From: Chryseobacterium nakagawai | GTDB taxonomy: Bacteria; Bacteroidota; Bacteroidia; Flavobacteriales; Weeksellaceae | DNA: 64,000 nt | Reading direction: 5' to 3' | Assembly: GCF_900637665.1 (NCBI RefSeq) | Contig: NZ_LR134386.1 | Span: 3,960,501-4,024,500, forward strand | Shown here: piece by piece, positions 19,237-28,020 of the stretch | Position numbering within the stretch: the first letter of the stretch is position 1 | Layout of the letters: every line of letters starts with the position of its first letter | Position numbers and translations under genes: made by a program | The notes under the pieces: generated by a model | The model's database searches: none | What the model was told of the DNA's origin: nothing | Seen by the model: the letters and a program-made list of their open reading frames with translations, nothing else

Positions 19237-20148
19237 TTAGTTAAACGAAGCTCTAAATTCCAAGGGTGAAAAAGAGGTACGATTTTTAAATAAACGGTGA
19301 AAAGACTGTGGATGCTCAAATCCTAATTGATAAGCAATTTCTGAAACCGACATTTCCGTTGTGGAAAGTAGTTCTTTAGCTTTTTCAATCAAACGATTTT
19401 GAATATGTTGTTGCGTAGTCTGCCCTGTCTGCACCCGAAGCATATCACTGAGATAATTGGCACTCAGATTCAGTTTTTCCGCAACAAAGTGAACCGTAGG
19501 AATTCCATCAATGATCAGCTTATCATTTTTAAAACATTCATCCAAAAGGGTTTCCAGCTTTGAAAGCAGATCATTATTCACTTTTTTACGGGTTAAAAAC
19601 TGTCGGTTATAAAAGCGATCACAATATTTTAATAACAAATCCAGGTTCGATACCAGCAGATCCTGTGTAAAAGAATCCATATTAGCATGAATCTCCTGGC
19701 TTATATTATCAATAATATCCATAATAGATTTTTCTTCTTTCTCAGCAAGAAACAGAGCTTCATTGGCGGTATAGGAGAAAAATCCATAGTCCTTAATTTT
19801 TGAAGCCAGAGGATAGCTTTGAAGAAAATCAGGATGTACAACCAATACAAAACCTTCCACTTCATTCAGAAGAACATCTTCAAATTGTAAGACCTGTTGT
19901 GGAGCGGTAAAATACATAATCCCTTCATCAAAATCATAATACTGCTGTCCATATTTAAATTTTCCACCGGCACAATCCTTTTTCAGCGCTACAGCATAAA
20001 AATCTGTTATTACAGCATTGAGAATCGTCTCTGATTTTAATTTCACATCATTAAAACTAAATACACTGATCAATGGATTTGATGGTTTTTTCAATCCCAG
20101 GGCCTGATGCATTGCATTGATTGATGAAATTTTTATGGGTGTTTTCAT
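19237..20148 (-). CDS. AraC-family transcriptional regulator
   Basis: A 303-residue regulator. The N-terminal two thirds is a cupin-like sensor domain (PQQVLQFEDVLLNEVEGFVL). The C-terminal AraC domain has HFVAEKLNLSANYLSDMLRV and SVSEIAYQLGFEHPQSFHRL as its two helix-turn-helix units. It is on the same strand as the epimerase gene at 20867. Regulators of this type often sit beside the oxidoreductase genes they control, but the two are separated here by a repeat-flanked gene. Confidence 0.9.
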   Translation of the reverse strand: MKTPIKISSINAMHQALGLKKPSNPLISVFSFNDVKLKSETILNAVITDFYAVALKKDCAGGKFKYGQQYYDFDEGIMYFTAPQQVLQFEDVLLNEVEGFVLVVHPDFLQSYPLASKIKDYGFFSYTANEALFLAEKEEKSIMDIIDNISQEIHANMDSFTQDLLVSNLDLLLKYCDRFYNRQFLTRKKVNNDLLSKLETLLDECFKNDKLIIDGIPTVHFVAEKLNLSANYLSDMLRVQTGQTTQQHIQNRLIEKAKELLSTTEMSVSEIAYQLGFEHPQSFHRLFKNRTSFSPLEFRASFN

Positions 20149-20171
20149 TACTGGTTTTCTAATTTATATTT

Positions 20172-20278
20172 TTTAAACCACATAGAGACATAGATTTTAT
20201 AGGACGCTAATAATTCCATGAAAATACTTTTGACATTCTAAATATTTCAGCATTTTCTATGTACCTATGTGGTTTAAA
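20172..20278. repeat. Inverted-repeat element, family copy C (about 107 bp)
   Basis: Left arm at 20172-20193 (TTTAAACCACATAGAGACATAG) and right arm at 20257-20278 are reverse complements at 20 of 22 positions. The inside resembles copy D, sharing TTTATAGG after the left arm and ATTTTCTATG before the right arm. It lies between the AraC gene and the GxxExxY gene. Confidence 0.85.
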
Positions 20279-20298
20279 GCTAAACTTCACTTACAATT

Positions 20299-20712
20299 TT
20301 AAGAATTACGCAAAGCATTAAAATATTCATTTACAAAAGTTTTTTGTCCTTCCTTAAATATGTTTGAACAGTGAAAATTAATGATTATTCCCTTGGGGCA
20401 CCTTAATAGCTTCATATAAGTTAAAAGTTGTGCCTCAAAAATTGGTATTATTTCCTGTACTGATTTCAATTCTACAACAATACTATTCTCTACAAATAAA
20501 TCACATCTAAAATCAACGTTCAAAGTTTTCCCCTTATAAATCACAGGCACCTTCATCTCTGTAAGAAAATTTATTTTTTTATATAAAAGTTCCTCTTTTA
20601 GACATTCATGGTAAACACTTTCCAATAATCCGCCACCCATAATCTTATGAACATCAATAGCACTCCCTATTATTTCATATGTCAAGTCATCTAAATATTT
20701 TTTTGTAATCAT
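20299..20712 (-). CDS. GxxExxY protein
   Basis: A 137-residue protein of the family named for its motif, here GLLESVY at residues 28-34. Downstream it carries DFRCDLFV and VVELKSV, an Asp...Glu-x-Lys spacing (Asp67 or Asp71, Glu81, Lys83) like the core of PD-(D/E)xK nucleases. The nuclease idea is inference; no function is established that I know of. It is bounded on both sides by copies C and D of a 105-bp inverted-repeat element, 20 bases from one and 23 bases from the other, with no other gene inside the pair. This arrangement suggests a mobile or repeat-associated cassette. Confidence 0.88.
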   Translation of the reverse strand: MITKKYLDDLTYEIIGSAIDVHKIMGGGLLESVYHECLKEELLYKKINFLTEMKVPVIYKGKTLNVDFRCDLFVENSIVVELKSVQEIIPIFEAQLLTYMKLLRCPKGIIINFHCSNIFKEGQKTFVNEYFNALRNS

Positions 20713-20735
20713 TATATCTGTGTTTTTTTTATTTT

Positions 20736-20837
20736 TTTAACCACATAGATACATAGGCTTTATAGGCTGTTAGAATTTCATAACAGCACTTTAAATACTA
20801 ATATTTTAGTATTTTCTATGTGCCTATGTGGTTTAAA
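20736..20837. repeat. Inverted-repeat element, family copy D (about 102 bp)
   Basis: Left arm TTTAACCACATAGATACATAG at 20736-20756 and right arm CTATGTGCCTATGTGGTT at 20816-20833, extending to 20837. The internal sequence is homologous to copy C. It lies between the GxxExxY gene and the epimerase gene. Confidence 0.85.
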
Positions 20838-20866
20838 AACATAACTCATACTAAGTTACAATTTTA

Positions 20867-21802
20867 TTATTTTCCTGAAAGCTGTTCACTTTTAATCTGG
20901 CTGATCCCTTGTTTATAAGTGGTCACCTGAAATTCAGGAAATCGCATTCTGAACTTTGAATCATCAAATATATTATCATGCTCATATCTTGGAAGCAGCT
21001 CTAATAATTCCTTTACTTTTGTATTAAATAAAGCTCCTATCTTAAAAACAAAATTAGATATTGCAGAATACTTCAAATCTTTGCCATAGATTCCGGAAGC
21101 TATTCTGATAAACTCGTTATAGGTGGGATGACTTTTATCTACAGGTAAATGCCAGGTTTGTCCATATGCATCCGGTGTATTTCCAATTAAAGCTGTTGCG
21201 CGGCTCGCATCTGGTGTCCAGATGAGACTTCTTTTTTTACTTGTACTCAATGGAACTTTCAGCTTTTTTCCTTCTTTGATATTATTAAAAACCAATGTAT
21301 TGGTAATACTCTGCGTTTTTCCAGGCCCATAAAATTCAGGAGCGCGGCAGATTACTGCTTCCAGCTCACCGGATTCTATTTCTCTTAATACCATTTCCGC
21401 CATTTTCCGTCTTACTCGTCCTTTTCTTCCCACTGGATCAAATACTGTATTTTCATTCAAAACGCGGCCATCTTGTGGATACATATAGGTATTATCAAAA
21501 AACACCAGCTTTGTTCCGTTAATCTTGCAGGCATCAATTACATTTTGAAGAATTAATGGAAATTGTTTTTCCCAAAGATCTGAACTTATCGGAAGACCTA
21601 GTGTAAAGTAAGCGATCTCACTTCCTTTTACTGCTTCAATAGCTTTTTCACGAATAGATAAGTCTGCGGAAAATACCTCATCGGTATCATTTACTTTCTT
21701 TGCATCTCTGCTGACAATTCGGATATCTGAAGTAAAGTTTCTTTTTAATTCTCTTGCCAGCTCTTCGCCAATCTGTCCATTGGCTCCTAATATTGTTTGC
21801 AT
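20867..21802 (-). CDS. NAD-dependent epimerase/dehydratase family protein
   Basis: A 311-residue short-chain-dehydrogenase-like protein of the extended type. The nucleotide-binding motif is at the N-terminus (TILGANGQIGEELAREL), followed by DLSIREKAIEAVKGSEIAYF and the segment DNTYMYPQ containing the catalytic-type Tyr. The substrate cannot be told from sequence. The start is 211 bases from the divergent tetR gene at 22013, with a TetR-type operator in between, so shared regulation is possible. Confidence 0.85.
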   Translation of the reverse strand: MQTILGANGQIGEELARELKRNFTSDIRIVSRDAKKVNDTDEVFSADLSIREKAIEAVKGSEIAYFTLGLPISSDLWEKQFPLILQNVIDACKINGTKLVFFDNTYMYPQDGRVLNENTVFDPVGRKGRVRRKMAEMVLREIESGELEAVICRAPEFYGPGKTQSITNTLVFNNIKEGKKLKVPLSTSKKRSLIWTPDASRATALIGNTPDAYGQTWHLPVDKSHPTYNEFIRIASGIYGKDLKYSAISNFVFKIGALFNTKVKELLELLPRYEHDNIFDDSKFRMRFPEFQVTTYKQGISQIKSEQLSGK

Positions 21803-21950
21803 ATTGTTTTATTTTTCTGATTATGATCTTCTGTTGTTTTGGTAGGACAAAGTTCAGAAAAGCGTAACAGATCTGAGTATCTGGATCAGGGGAAGTTGTA
21901 ACAGAATCTCTGTTTTGAATAATTCTCTGGCTTTCAATTAATTTATACAT

Positions 21951-21977
21951 TTTGACAAAATTTGTTTTTTTGTCAGA
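21951..21977. promoter_or_regulatory. Candidate TetR operator P1
   Basis: TTTGACA (21951-21957), 13 bases, then TGTCAGA (21971-21977). The same half sites with the same 13-base spacing recur at 22644-22670 before the MFS gene. It overlaps the upstream promoter element of tetR. Confidence 0.6.
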
Positions 21978-21992
21978 AATGTTTTAAATTTG
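21961..21992 (+). promoter_or_regulatory. Promoter of the second tetR gene
   Basis: TTTG (21961-21964), a 20-base spacer and an exact TAnnTTTG box (TAAATTTG, 21985-21992). The ATG at 22013 follows 20 bases later. The upstream element lies within operator P1. Confidence 0.6.
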
Positions 21993-22012
21993 TTATCGCA
22001 AAATCTAAACTT

Positions 22013-22627
22013 ATGTTTTCATCCATACAAAATGAACAGGATCAACTTTCAGAACAGATACTTACAGCTGCCTCTGAACTTTACCTGAAGTATGGATTCA
22101 AAAAAGTAACGATGGATGATATTTCCAAGGCCATCGGAAAAAGCAGAACTTCTATTTATTATTATTTCAAAAACCGTGAAGAGGTCTTCCACGCTGTCTT
22201 GAATTCTTTAGTAAAAGAAGTCATTTTCGAAATCGGAAATGCAGTAGATCAACAGGAAACACTGGAAGAAAAAATAAGGGCATTCTGTCTGACAAAGATT
22301 AAAACATCTGAAAGCAAGACTCCTTTTTTTACAGCTGTAGAGGCTGGAATGAATGCTGAAGAAAAATCAAGACACTCTCAGGTCATGGAAGTTGTACACC
22401 AACATTTGATGGCTGGAGAAAAGATTATTCTTGAAAAAGCCATTTCCAAAAGTATTCATACAAAAGAAATCCGTCCTTTACCATCAGAGGAACTGGATAC
22501 TATTATTTTTATTTTACAGAGCAGCATTCGAGGAATTAAACGTGAAATGCTTTTAAAAAATAGTTTTGACGGATTAAATACAACCGTAGAGGTCTTGACT
22601 GCTATGACTTTTAAATGGCTCGTATAA
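22013..22627 (+). CDS. TetR/AcrR-family transcriptional regulator
   Basis: A 204-residue regulator with an N-terminal helix-turn-helix (AASELYLKYGFKKVTMDDIS, then SRTSIYYYFKNREEVF) and a divergent ligand-binding domain. I start at ATG 22013 rather than the in-frame TTG at 21962, because the promoter -7 box lies between them. It is co-directional with an MFS exporter 58 bases downstream. Matching palindromes before both genes suggest it represses itself and the exporter. Confidence 0.88.
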   Translation: MFSSIQNEQDQLSEQILTAASELYLKYGFKKVTMDDISKAIGKSRTSIYYYFKNREEVFHAVLNSLVKEVIFEIGNAVDQQETLEEKIRAFCLTKIKTSESKTPFFTAVEAGMNAEEKSRHSQVMEVVHQHLMAGEKIILEKAISKSIHTKEIRPLPSEELDTIIFILQSSIRGIKREMLLKNSFDGLNTTVEVLTAMTFKWLV

Positions 22628-22643
22628 AATTTTTTATCCCAAT

Positions 22644-22670
22644 TTTGACATTTTTACAATATATGTCAAA
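22644..22670. promoter_or_regulatory. Candidate TetR operator P2
   Basis: TTTGACA-N13-TGTCAAA, a perfect 7-base inverted repeat with the same spacing as P1 (21951-21977). It ends 15 bases before the MFS start codon. Confidence 0.6.
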
Positions 22671-22685
22671 TAGTTTATTTTAAAT

Positions 22686-23972
22686 ATGAAGAAATTAAGT
22701 AATATCAGTACGTTTAGAGCTTTTCAGAGTAATAATTATACTTTATATTTTTTTGGACGTTCTGTCTCTCAGCTTGGTACATGGATGCAGCGTACAGCGG
22801 TGGTTTGGGTGGTTTACAGTATGACCCATTCTGCATTTATGCTGGGGCTGACCATTTTCGCAGAACAGTTCCCTTCCTTTCTATTTTCTGCACTTGGAGG
22901 TGTAGCCGCAGACCGTTACAACCGATATAAAATCATTCAGATCACTCAGATTGCTTCCTTGATACAATCAGTTTTATTAGCTGTGTTGGTGATGACAGGC
23001 CATCAGAATGTATGGCCTATCTTAGGATTAAGTGTCTTACTTGGGATTATCAATGCTTATGATGTCCCTGCAAGACAATCTTTGATTAATGAAGTGGTAC
23101 ATGATCCGGCAGATCTGCAAAGTGCTCTTTCCTTAACGGCTGCTATGGCTAGTCTTGCAAAACTACTTGGACCAGCGTTATCAGGGATTATTTTACATCA
23201 GTTTGGAGCCGGAGTTTGTTTTATCTTAAATGCAGCAAGCTTTGCGGCCGTCATGATTTCTATTTCAATGATGAAAATTCCGAAGACAACACATATTCCC
23301 AATAAAGCAAAACAAGGTGTGCTTAAAGAACTTGTGGAGGGTTTTACCTATATTAAAAGAGAATCTTCTATCGGCTGGATTATCGTCATGCTCAGCATTA
23401 CAGGATTATTTATTCTTCCTTATGATACGCTTATTCCTGTCTATGCCAAAGAAATTTTCAATGGGGATGCCCAGACATTCGGTTATATATCCAGCTTCAT
23501 TGGTGCAGGAGCGGTATTGGGAACCATTATTTTAGCTTCTTTAAAGGAAACCGTTTCAATGAGAAGAATATTAATTGGAAGTACTCTTGTGTTAAGTGTT
23601 GGACTTATTGGCTTCTCCTACACCACCAATTTCATGCTCTCCATGTTCTTTGCAGCGGTTACCGGTTTTGGCGGTGTTGCTCAGTTTACGACCTGTAATA
23701 TCATTGTACAATCTGAGGCCGCACCGGAAATGCGTTCCCGAGTGATCAGTATTTTGCTGACTGCGATATTTGGAATGCTGCCGCTAGGAAGCCTGCTGAT
23801 TGGAATTATTTCTGAAAAAATAGGGGCTCCCAAAACACTACTTTTCGAAGGAATTGCAGGAGTGATTATCGCATTTTCATTTCGAAATATTTTAATTAAA
23901 AAGAAGAAAAAAAGTCCACCGGATCAACAACTTCTGGAGGAATCTGAAGAACTATTCATCAATAAAACATAA
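22686..23972 (+). CDS. MFS transporter (putative exporter)
   Basis: A 428-residue major-facilitator protein of the DUF894/EntS-like type with about 12 hydrophobic helices. The first loop has GRSVSQLGTWMQRTAVVWVVY, the usual N-terminal signature of this group; the next cytoplasmic loop has GGVAADRYNRYKI. It ends in a hydrophilic Lys/Glu-rich tail. A TetR regulator upstream and the paired operators point to an inducible exporter of a small toxic compound. The substrate is unknown. Confidence 0.88.
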   Translation: MKKLSNISTFRAFQSNNYTLYFFGRSVSQLGTWMQRTAVVWVVYSMTHSAFMLGLTIFAEQFPSFLFSALGGVAADRYNRYKIIQITQIASLIQSVLLAVLVMTGHQNVWPILGLSVLLGIINAYDVPARQSLINEVVHDPADLQSALSLTAAMASLAKLLGPALSGIILHQFGAGVCFILNAASFAAVMISISMMKIPKTTHIPNKAKQGVLKELVEGFTYIKRESSIGWIIVMLSITGLFILPYDTLIPVYAKEIFNGDAQTFGYISSFIGAGAVLGTIILASLKETVSMRRILIGSTLVLSVGLIGFSYTTNFMLSMFFAAVTGFGGVAQFTTCNIIVQSEAAPEMRSRVISILLTAIFGMLPLGSLLIGIISEKIGAPKTLLFEGIAGVIIAFSFRNILIKKKKKSPPDQQLLEESEELFINKT

Positions 23973-23982
23973 TACTTTAAAA

Positions 23983-24537
23983 ATGGAAAAAGTAAAAAAA
24001 GCATTACTGGTTATGGACATGCAGTCATCAATTCTAAGCTCATTACCTGACACAGCACTATTGATTTCTAATATGGCTCAGGCGATTAAAAATGCGCGTG
24101 AAAACCAAATTCCGGTCATCTACATTGTTGTAGGATTCCGACAGGGAATGCCTGAAGTAAGTAAAAACAACAAAGTTTTCTCAGCAATAAAACAGCAGAT
24201 GGCTAACGTTAATATGCAGGAGTGGATGACTATTCATCCTGACCTTTCTCCCCAGGAACAGGATATTGTCATTACTAAAAAACGATTCAGTGCTTTTGCG
24301 GGAAGTGATCTCGAAGTTGTGCTCAGAAGTCATGATATAGAACATCTGGTACTGGCAGGAATATCAACCAGCGGTGTGGTTCTCTCCACTTTAAGAGAAG
24401 CTGCTGACAAAGATTATAAGCTAACGGTCATAGAAGATTGTTGTGCAGATGGCGATCTGGAGGTTCATCAGGTTTTGATGAATAAGGTATTTCCCAGACA
24501 GGCGGAGGTTGTTTCTTTACAGCAATGGACTTTATAA
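23983..24537 (+). CDS. Isochorismatase-like hydrolase family protein lacking the usual Cys
   Basis: A 184-residue isochorismatase-fold protein. The catalytic Asp12 (LLVMDMQ) and the Lys in ITKKRFSAF are present. The position normally held by the nucleophilic Cys in the xxGxxTxxCV motif reads GISTSGVVLST, with no Cys. Members without Cys exist, for example true isochorismatases, so activity is not excluded but a cysteine-hydrolase mechanism is. It is 10 bases after the MFS gene and likely in the same transcript. Confidence 0.85.
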   Translation: MEKVKKALLVMDMQSSILSSLPDTALLISNMAQAIKNARENQIPVIYIVVGFRQGMPEVSKNNKVFSAIKQQMANVNMQEWMTIHPDLSPQEQDIVITKKRFSAFAGSDLEVVLRSHDIEHLVLAGISTSGVVLSTLREAADKDYKLTVIEDCCADGDLEVHQVLMNKVFPRQAEVVSLQQWTL

Positions 24538-24542
24538 AAGAC

Positions 24543-24571
24543 AAAAAACCTTGCTTTTGCAAGGTTTTTTT
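24543..24571 (+). terminator. Intrinsic terminator after the tetR-MFS-isochorismatase run
   Basis: AAAAAACCTTGC (24543-24554) pairs with GCAAGGTTTTTT (24559-24570) around TTTT and ends in a T-run. Confidence 0.88.
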
Positions 24572-24684
24572 CATGTACGAGTATAAAAGCTGTTTATGAT
24601 TTTTGCCATCTTACTATCTGAATACTTTTTAGATATTTAATTGAGAAAGAAGCTGTTGAGCCTTTATTTATTATTTTATTCAAT

Positions 24685-25065
24685 CTAATGTCCAAAACCA
24701 AAATATACACTAAGACAAATGATTAATATGACAACAGTTGTGATTCCTACATATAATTTATCTTTTTCCAACGCAAAACTAATTAAAGATAGTATTACTC
24801 TTAAAAACGGGGTACAAAACAGGATCAATATGCCAATATAGATAATACTTGATCCATCAAGATTAACAGCTCCTGAAAAAATATCGCCAATAACTTTGAA
24901 TATATTTTCCTCTTTTTCGGTAAAATGAGAATAATCTACTTTTTCAGTCGCATGGTTGGAAAGAAAAATCCCACCCCCGATAATTCCGATACATAAAACG
25001 GATCTTACACCGTACTTCAAGACATTTCCGACAAGATTTCTAATTGTTTTATCTGTGACTTCCAT
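24685..25065 (-). CDS. DUF1634 membrane protein, partner of TauE/SafE
   Basis: A 126-residue protein with three hydrophobic helices (near residues 20-40, 75-95 and 105-125) of the DUF1634 family, which regularly accompanies TauE/SafE permeases. I start at ATG 25065, preceded by AAAGGA-like sequence. An in-frame GTG at 25092 would overlap the upstream gene by 23 bases. With the ATG the gap to tauE/safE is 4 bases. Function unknown; perhaps an accessory subunit. Confidence 0.82.
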   Translation of the reverse strand: MEVTDKTIRNLVGNVLKYGVRSVLCIGIIGGGIFLSNHATEKVDYSHFTEKEENIFKVIGDIFSGAVNLDGSSIIYIGILILFCTPFLRVILSLISFALEKDKLYVGITTVVILIICLSVYFGFGH

Positions 25066-25069
25066 ACTT

Positions 25070-25906
25070 TTAAATTTTTCCTTTAATTCCACTATAGATC
25101 ATATTTGCCGCTAAAAAGAAGATGATAACTGCAAAAAAGGTTCTTAATTTTTTAGGATCTGTTGACATTAATATTTTGGAGCCGATAATCGCCCCTAAAA
25201 GAACACCAATCATCACTGGCAAACAGATATCAGGAACTATATAGCCTTTTTGGATATAAATAACACAACTTGCCAAGGCAGTAACTCCCATCATAAAGTT
25301 GCTTGTAGTGGTTGAAACTTTAAAAGGAATCTTCATAATAGTATCCATAGCAATTACTTTGAATGCCCCTGATCCAATTCCGAGCATTCCTGATAACATT
25401 CCTGCAAGCCCCATCATTCCAAATCCACCTACAACATTCTTAGTGCCATAATTAATTTTTTCTCCTCTATTGCTGGGGTAATCAGAAGGCAGCTTTAAAG
25501 AGATTGCAAGCGGGCTGGACTGTTCCACTACTTGCTCTTCTTTTTTTCTCAAAGAGTTTCCAGCTGAAAAAATAAGTGCAAGACCAAATAGTATGGCAAT
25601 AAAAGAACTTGGCGCAGCACTGGAAATAAGTGCTCCGGCAACCGCTCCTGCAGTGGTTGCAATTTCCAGAAACATTCCTAAACGCATATTGGCAATTCCT
25701 TCTTTCACGTAGGCTGCAGCAGATCCTGATGAAGTAGCAATTACAGAAACCAATGCGGCACCAATGGCGTAATGGATATCAACACCTAATACTATCGATA
25801 ATAAAGGAATGACTACAATTCCACCGCCTAAACCCGATAAGGAACCGATAATTCCGGCTGCTACCGAACCTAATAATACACAAATAGTAAATACTAGTAC
25901 TGTCAT
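25070..25906 (-). CDS. TauE/SafE-family permease (sulfite/anion exporter-like)
   Basis: A 278-residue polytopic membrane protein with the family's repeated glycine-rich segments: GSLSGLGGGIVVIPLLSIVL near the N-terminus and GMLSGMLGIGSGAFKVIAMD in the second half. Family members export sulfite, sulfoacetate or other organic anions; the actual substrate here cannot be assigned. It is the first gene of a two-gene unit with the DUF1634 partner. Confidence 0.88.
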   Translation of the reverse strand: MTVLVFTICVLLGSVAAGIIGSLSGLGGGIVVIPLLSIVLGVDIHYAIGAALVSVIATSSGSAAAYVKEGIANMRLGMFLEIATTAGAVAGALISSAAPSSFIAILFGLALIFSAGNSLRKKEEQVVEQSSPLAISLKLPSDYPSNRGEKINYGTKNVVGGFGMMGLAGMLSGMLGIGSGAFKVIAMDTIMKIPFKVSTTTSNFMMGVTALASCVIYIQKGYIVPDICLPVMIGVLLGAIIGSKILMSTDPKKLRTFFAVIIFFLAANMIYSGIKGKI

Positions 25907-26327
25907 AATTTTTTAAAATATATTTCAACTAACTTATAATCAATATACAAATTTTTAGCAACCCAGTCATCAAATAGCTATTTGCTAAACTTAAATCAAC
26001 TAATATGAATAATTATTTTTTCTTTCCTTAAAGCATAATGAAATATGATAGAAAGTATTGTAAATGATAGAACTATACAGATCATAAAACCGTCAGCAAT
26101 CATTATTGAAAAAGGTACTGAGCCTTTTTGTGGATACAACTGAGTAAAATTACTCTTTCAATGTTTTAATTTTAACATCACAAAGTTATGATCCCAATAT
26201 TAGAGGGAGATTAGAGTTTGATTAGAATCAAATTACTGTTCTTTTTTGAGTGCGATTTTTATTTGATTCCTAATCCCTGAAAATCAAACAGCTTAACAAA
26301 ATATACTGTTTAAACATAAGAAAACAA
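25907..26327. other. Intergenic spacer
   Basis: Lies between the tauE start (minus strand) and the terminator of the adenosine deaminase gene. AT-rich. I found no ORF, RNA or repeat that I can support; the tauE promoter must be here, but I see no good consensus box. Confidence 0.4.
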
Positions 26328-26353
26328 ATAGCACCATTCGAAAATGGTGCTAT
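26328..26353 (-). terminator. Intrinsic terminator of the adenosine deaminase gene
   Basis: ATAGCACCATT (26328-26338) pairs with AATGGTGCTAT (26343-26353) around CGAA. On the minus strand it is followed by TTGTTTTCTTA. Confidence 0.75.
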
Positions 26354-26375
26354 GCTATATTTACAAAACTGCTTA

Positions 26376-27881
26376 TTAATTCAACTCCTGATTCGCTTTC
26401 TGAACAAAATCATTCCATTGGGTATTCAGGGCTTCTACCGCTTGCTTTTTCTCATTTTTATTCAGGGAAGAATAATTAATAGAATTGAAAACCAGTTTTT
26501 TCAAAGCTTTTACATCCAATTCCCAATATACATAGGCCATCCAAAAATCGTAACTTAGTCCTTCATAGCCATATACGGCAGGGTCATCGCTATTAATAGA
26601 ACATTGTACTCCATTGCTCAGTAAAACTCTTGCCGGATGATTTCTCATATCACTTACATATCCAAGGATTTGGTTACTGATCGGACTTACTTCCACTAAT
26701 TTATTCTGTTTTTTAATTAGCTCCATAGATTTCGGGAAGTAGATCAGATTAAGACCATGCCCAATTCTCTGGTTGTTCAATAAAGTAATATCCAGTATAT
26801 TTTTATTGAAAACGGAAGTGCTTTCCCCTGCATGAAGGAACAGAGGCATTTCTATTCCTGTTTTTTTTGTGATTTCGTTTAATTTTGTCCAGTTTTTCTG
26901 GTAGAAATTAATGCTGTTGCCCGCTGCTTCATCAGCAACAAGGTCAAAGCCGGAAATCATGTCCGGAAATTGCTTCTTTAATTTAAATGCGATTTCAAGT
27001 TGTTTTTCAATACTGTCGGAATCTAAAAATTTAAAACTTGAATAGATCAACTTCAGACTGAACTGAGGATTCGACTGATGCATTTGCTTTACAATATCCT
27101 GTAAATCTGTAATGGATTTTTCCAATGGATATTTTCCATGCTCAAAATCATACAATTCATCAAATACATATCTTATTTCAACATGCTGCACATGATCTTT
27201 GGCCAAATCCTGAAAGCCTTTTAAATAATATTCCTTGAAAAAAGGACGATAAGGCAATAACAAGTTGATGCGTTGGAAACGTTTTTCAAACTCAATCCAA
27301 TAATCGGTATAGGAACATAGGTTATCCCTCTTCAAAAGCAGAAGATCGTGAAGCTTCTTTTCAAAACCGGCATCTGAACTTAGCTTTTGATCTAGATTAA
27401 CAAATCCTTTTGGAACTTTCCCATTTTCAAAGAAGCCTAACTGACCGAAAATGTATTTATCATTGTCTTTTTGGTCATATACATAGCATTCTTTATATTT
27501 TCTAGCTGTCGTTATCAGCCATTCTGCATTAGCCAACCCACCACTGTGTGTGTGCAGCAATCCTCCTTTAGGCATTGTCTGAATAACTTTAAACAGCTTA
27601 CTGGATTCTATCAATGGTTTTATTTCATTAAAAGAGAGGTTATATAAAGGAATATGCTGTTTTTCTGTTTCGGCAAGGAACTGCTTCCTGATCTGGAATA
27701 GTTTTTTGTCCAAAGCAGTCTCCGCATCAGATAATTTTACATCTGCATCAAAGGCCATTGCTGCATTTTCTGTATCCAGCAACGTCCATTTTTCCTGATA
27801 AGTGGATTTTTCAACCACTTTAGTTTGGGCTCCCAACAGAGGAAATCCCAACATTAATATATAGGTAAGGTATTTTCTCAT
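26376..27881 (-). CDS. Exported adenosine deaminase (ADGF/ADA2-like)
   Basis: A 501-residue protein with a signal peptide (MRKYLTYILMLGFPLLGAQ), so likely periplasmic or secreted. Metal-dependent deaminase motifs are in order: HTHSGG (HxH) near residue 110, HAGES near 350, IGHGLNLI near 375 and SINSDDPAVYG near 432. The extended N-terminal region of about 100 residues before HxH matches the ADGF-type layout rather than the shorter cytoplasmic enzyme. It would convert extracellular adenosine to inosine. Single gene with its own promoter and terminator. Confidence 0.9.
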   Translation of the reverse strand: MRKYLTYILMLGFPLLGAQTKVVEKSTYQEKWTLLDTENAAMAFDADVKLSDAETALDKKLFQIRKQFLAETEKQHIPLYNLSFNEIKPLIESSKLFKVIQTMPKGGLLHTHSGGLANAEWLITTARKYKECYVYDQKDNDKYIFGQLGFFENGKVPKGFVNLDQKLSSDAGFEKKLHDLLLLKRDNLCSYTDYWIEFEKRFQRINLLLPYRPFFKEYYLKGFQDLAKDHVQHVEIRYVFDELYDFEHGKYPLEKSITDLQDIVKQMHQSNPQFSLKLIYSSFKFLDSDSIEKQLEIAFKLKKQFPDMISGFDLVADEAAGNSINFYQKNWTKLNEITKKTGIEMPLFLHAGESTSVFNKNILDITLLNNQRIGHGLNLIYFPKSMELIKKQNKLVEVSPISNQILGYVSDMRNHPARVLLSNGVQCSINSDDPAVYGYEGLSYDFWMAYVYWELDVKALKKLVFNSINYSSLNKNEKKQAVEALNTQWNDFVQKANQELN

Positions 27882-27903
27882 AATAATAGTAACCTGTTAC
27901 TGA

Positions 27904-27934
27904 CAAAAATACTTTGCCAATACAGTATTCAAAA
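27904..27934 (-). promoter_or_regulatory. Promoter of the adenosine deaminase gene
   Basis: Read on the minus strand: TTTTG (27934-27930), 18 bases, then TATTTTTG (27911-27904), an exact match to TAnnTTTG, about 23 bases before the start codon. Confidence 0.6.
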
Positions 27935-28020
27935 ATATAATTATTTTTTTGGTAAAAGAATTTCAATCTGAAAAAAAACAAATGATAAACCTTTTAACGA
28001 CACATTTTTCATTATCCTTT

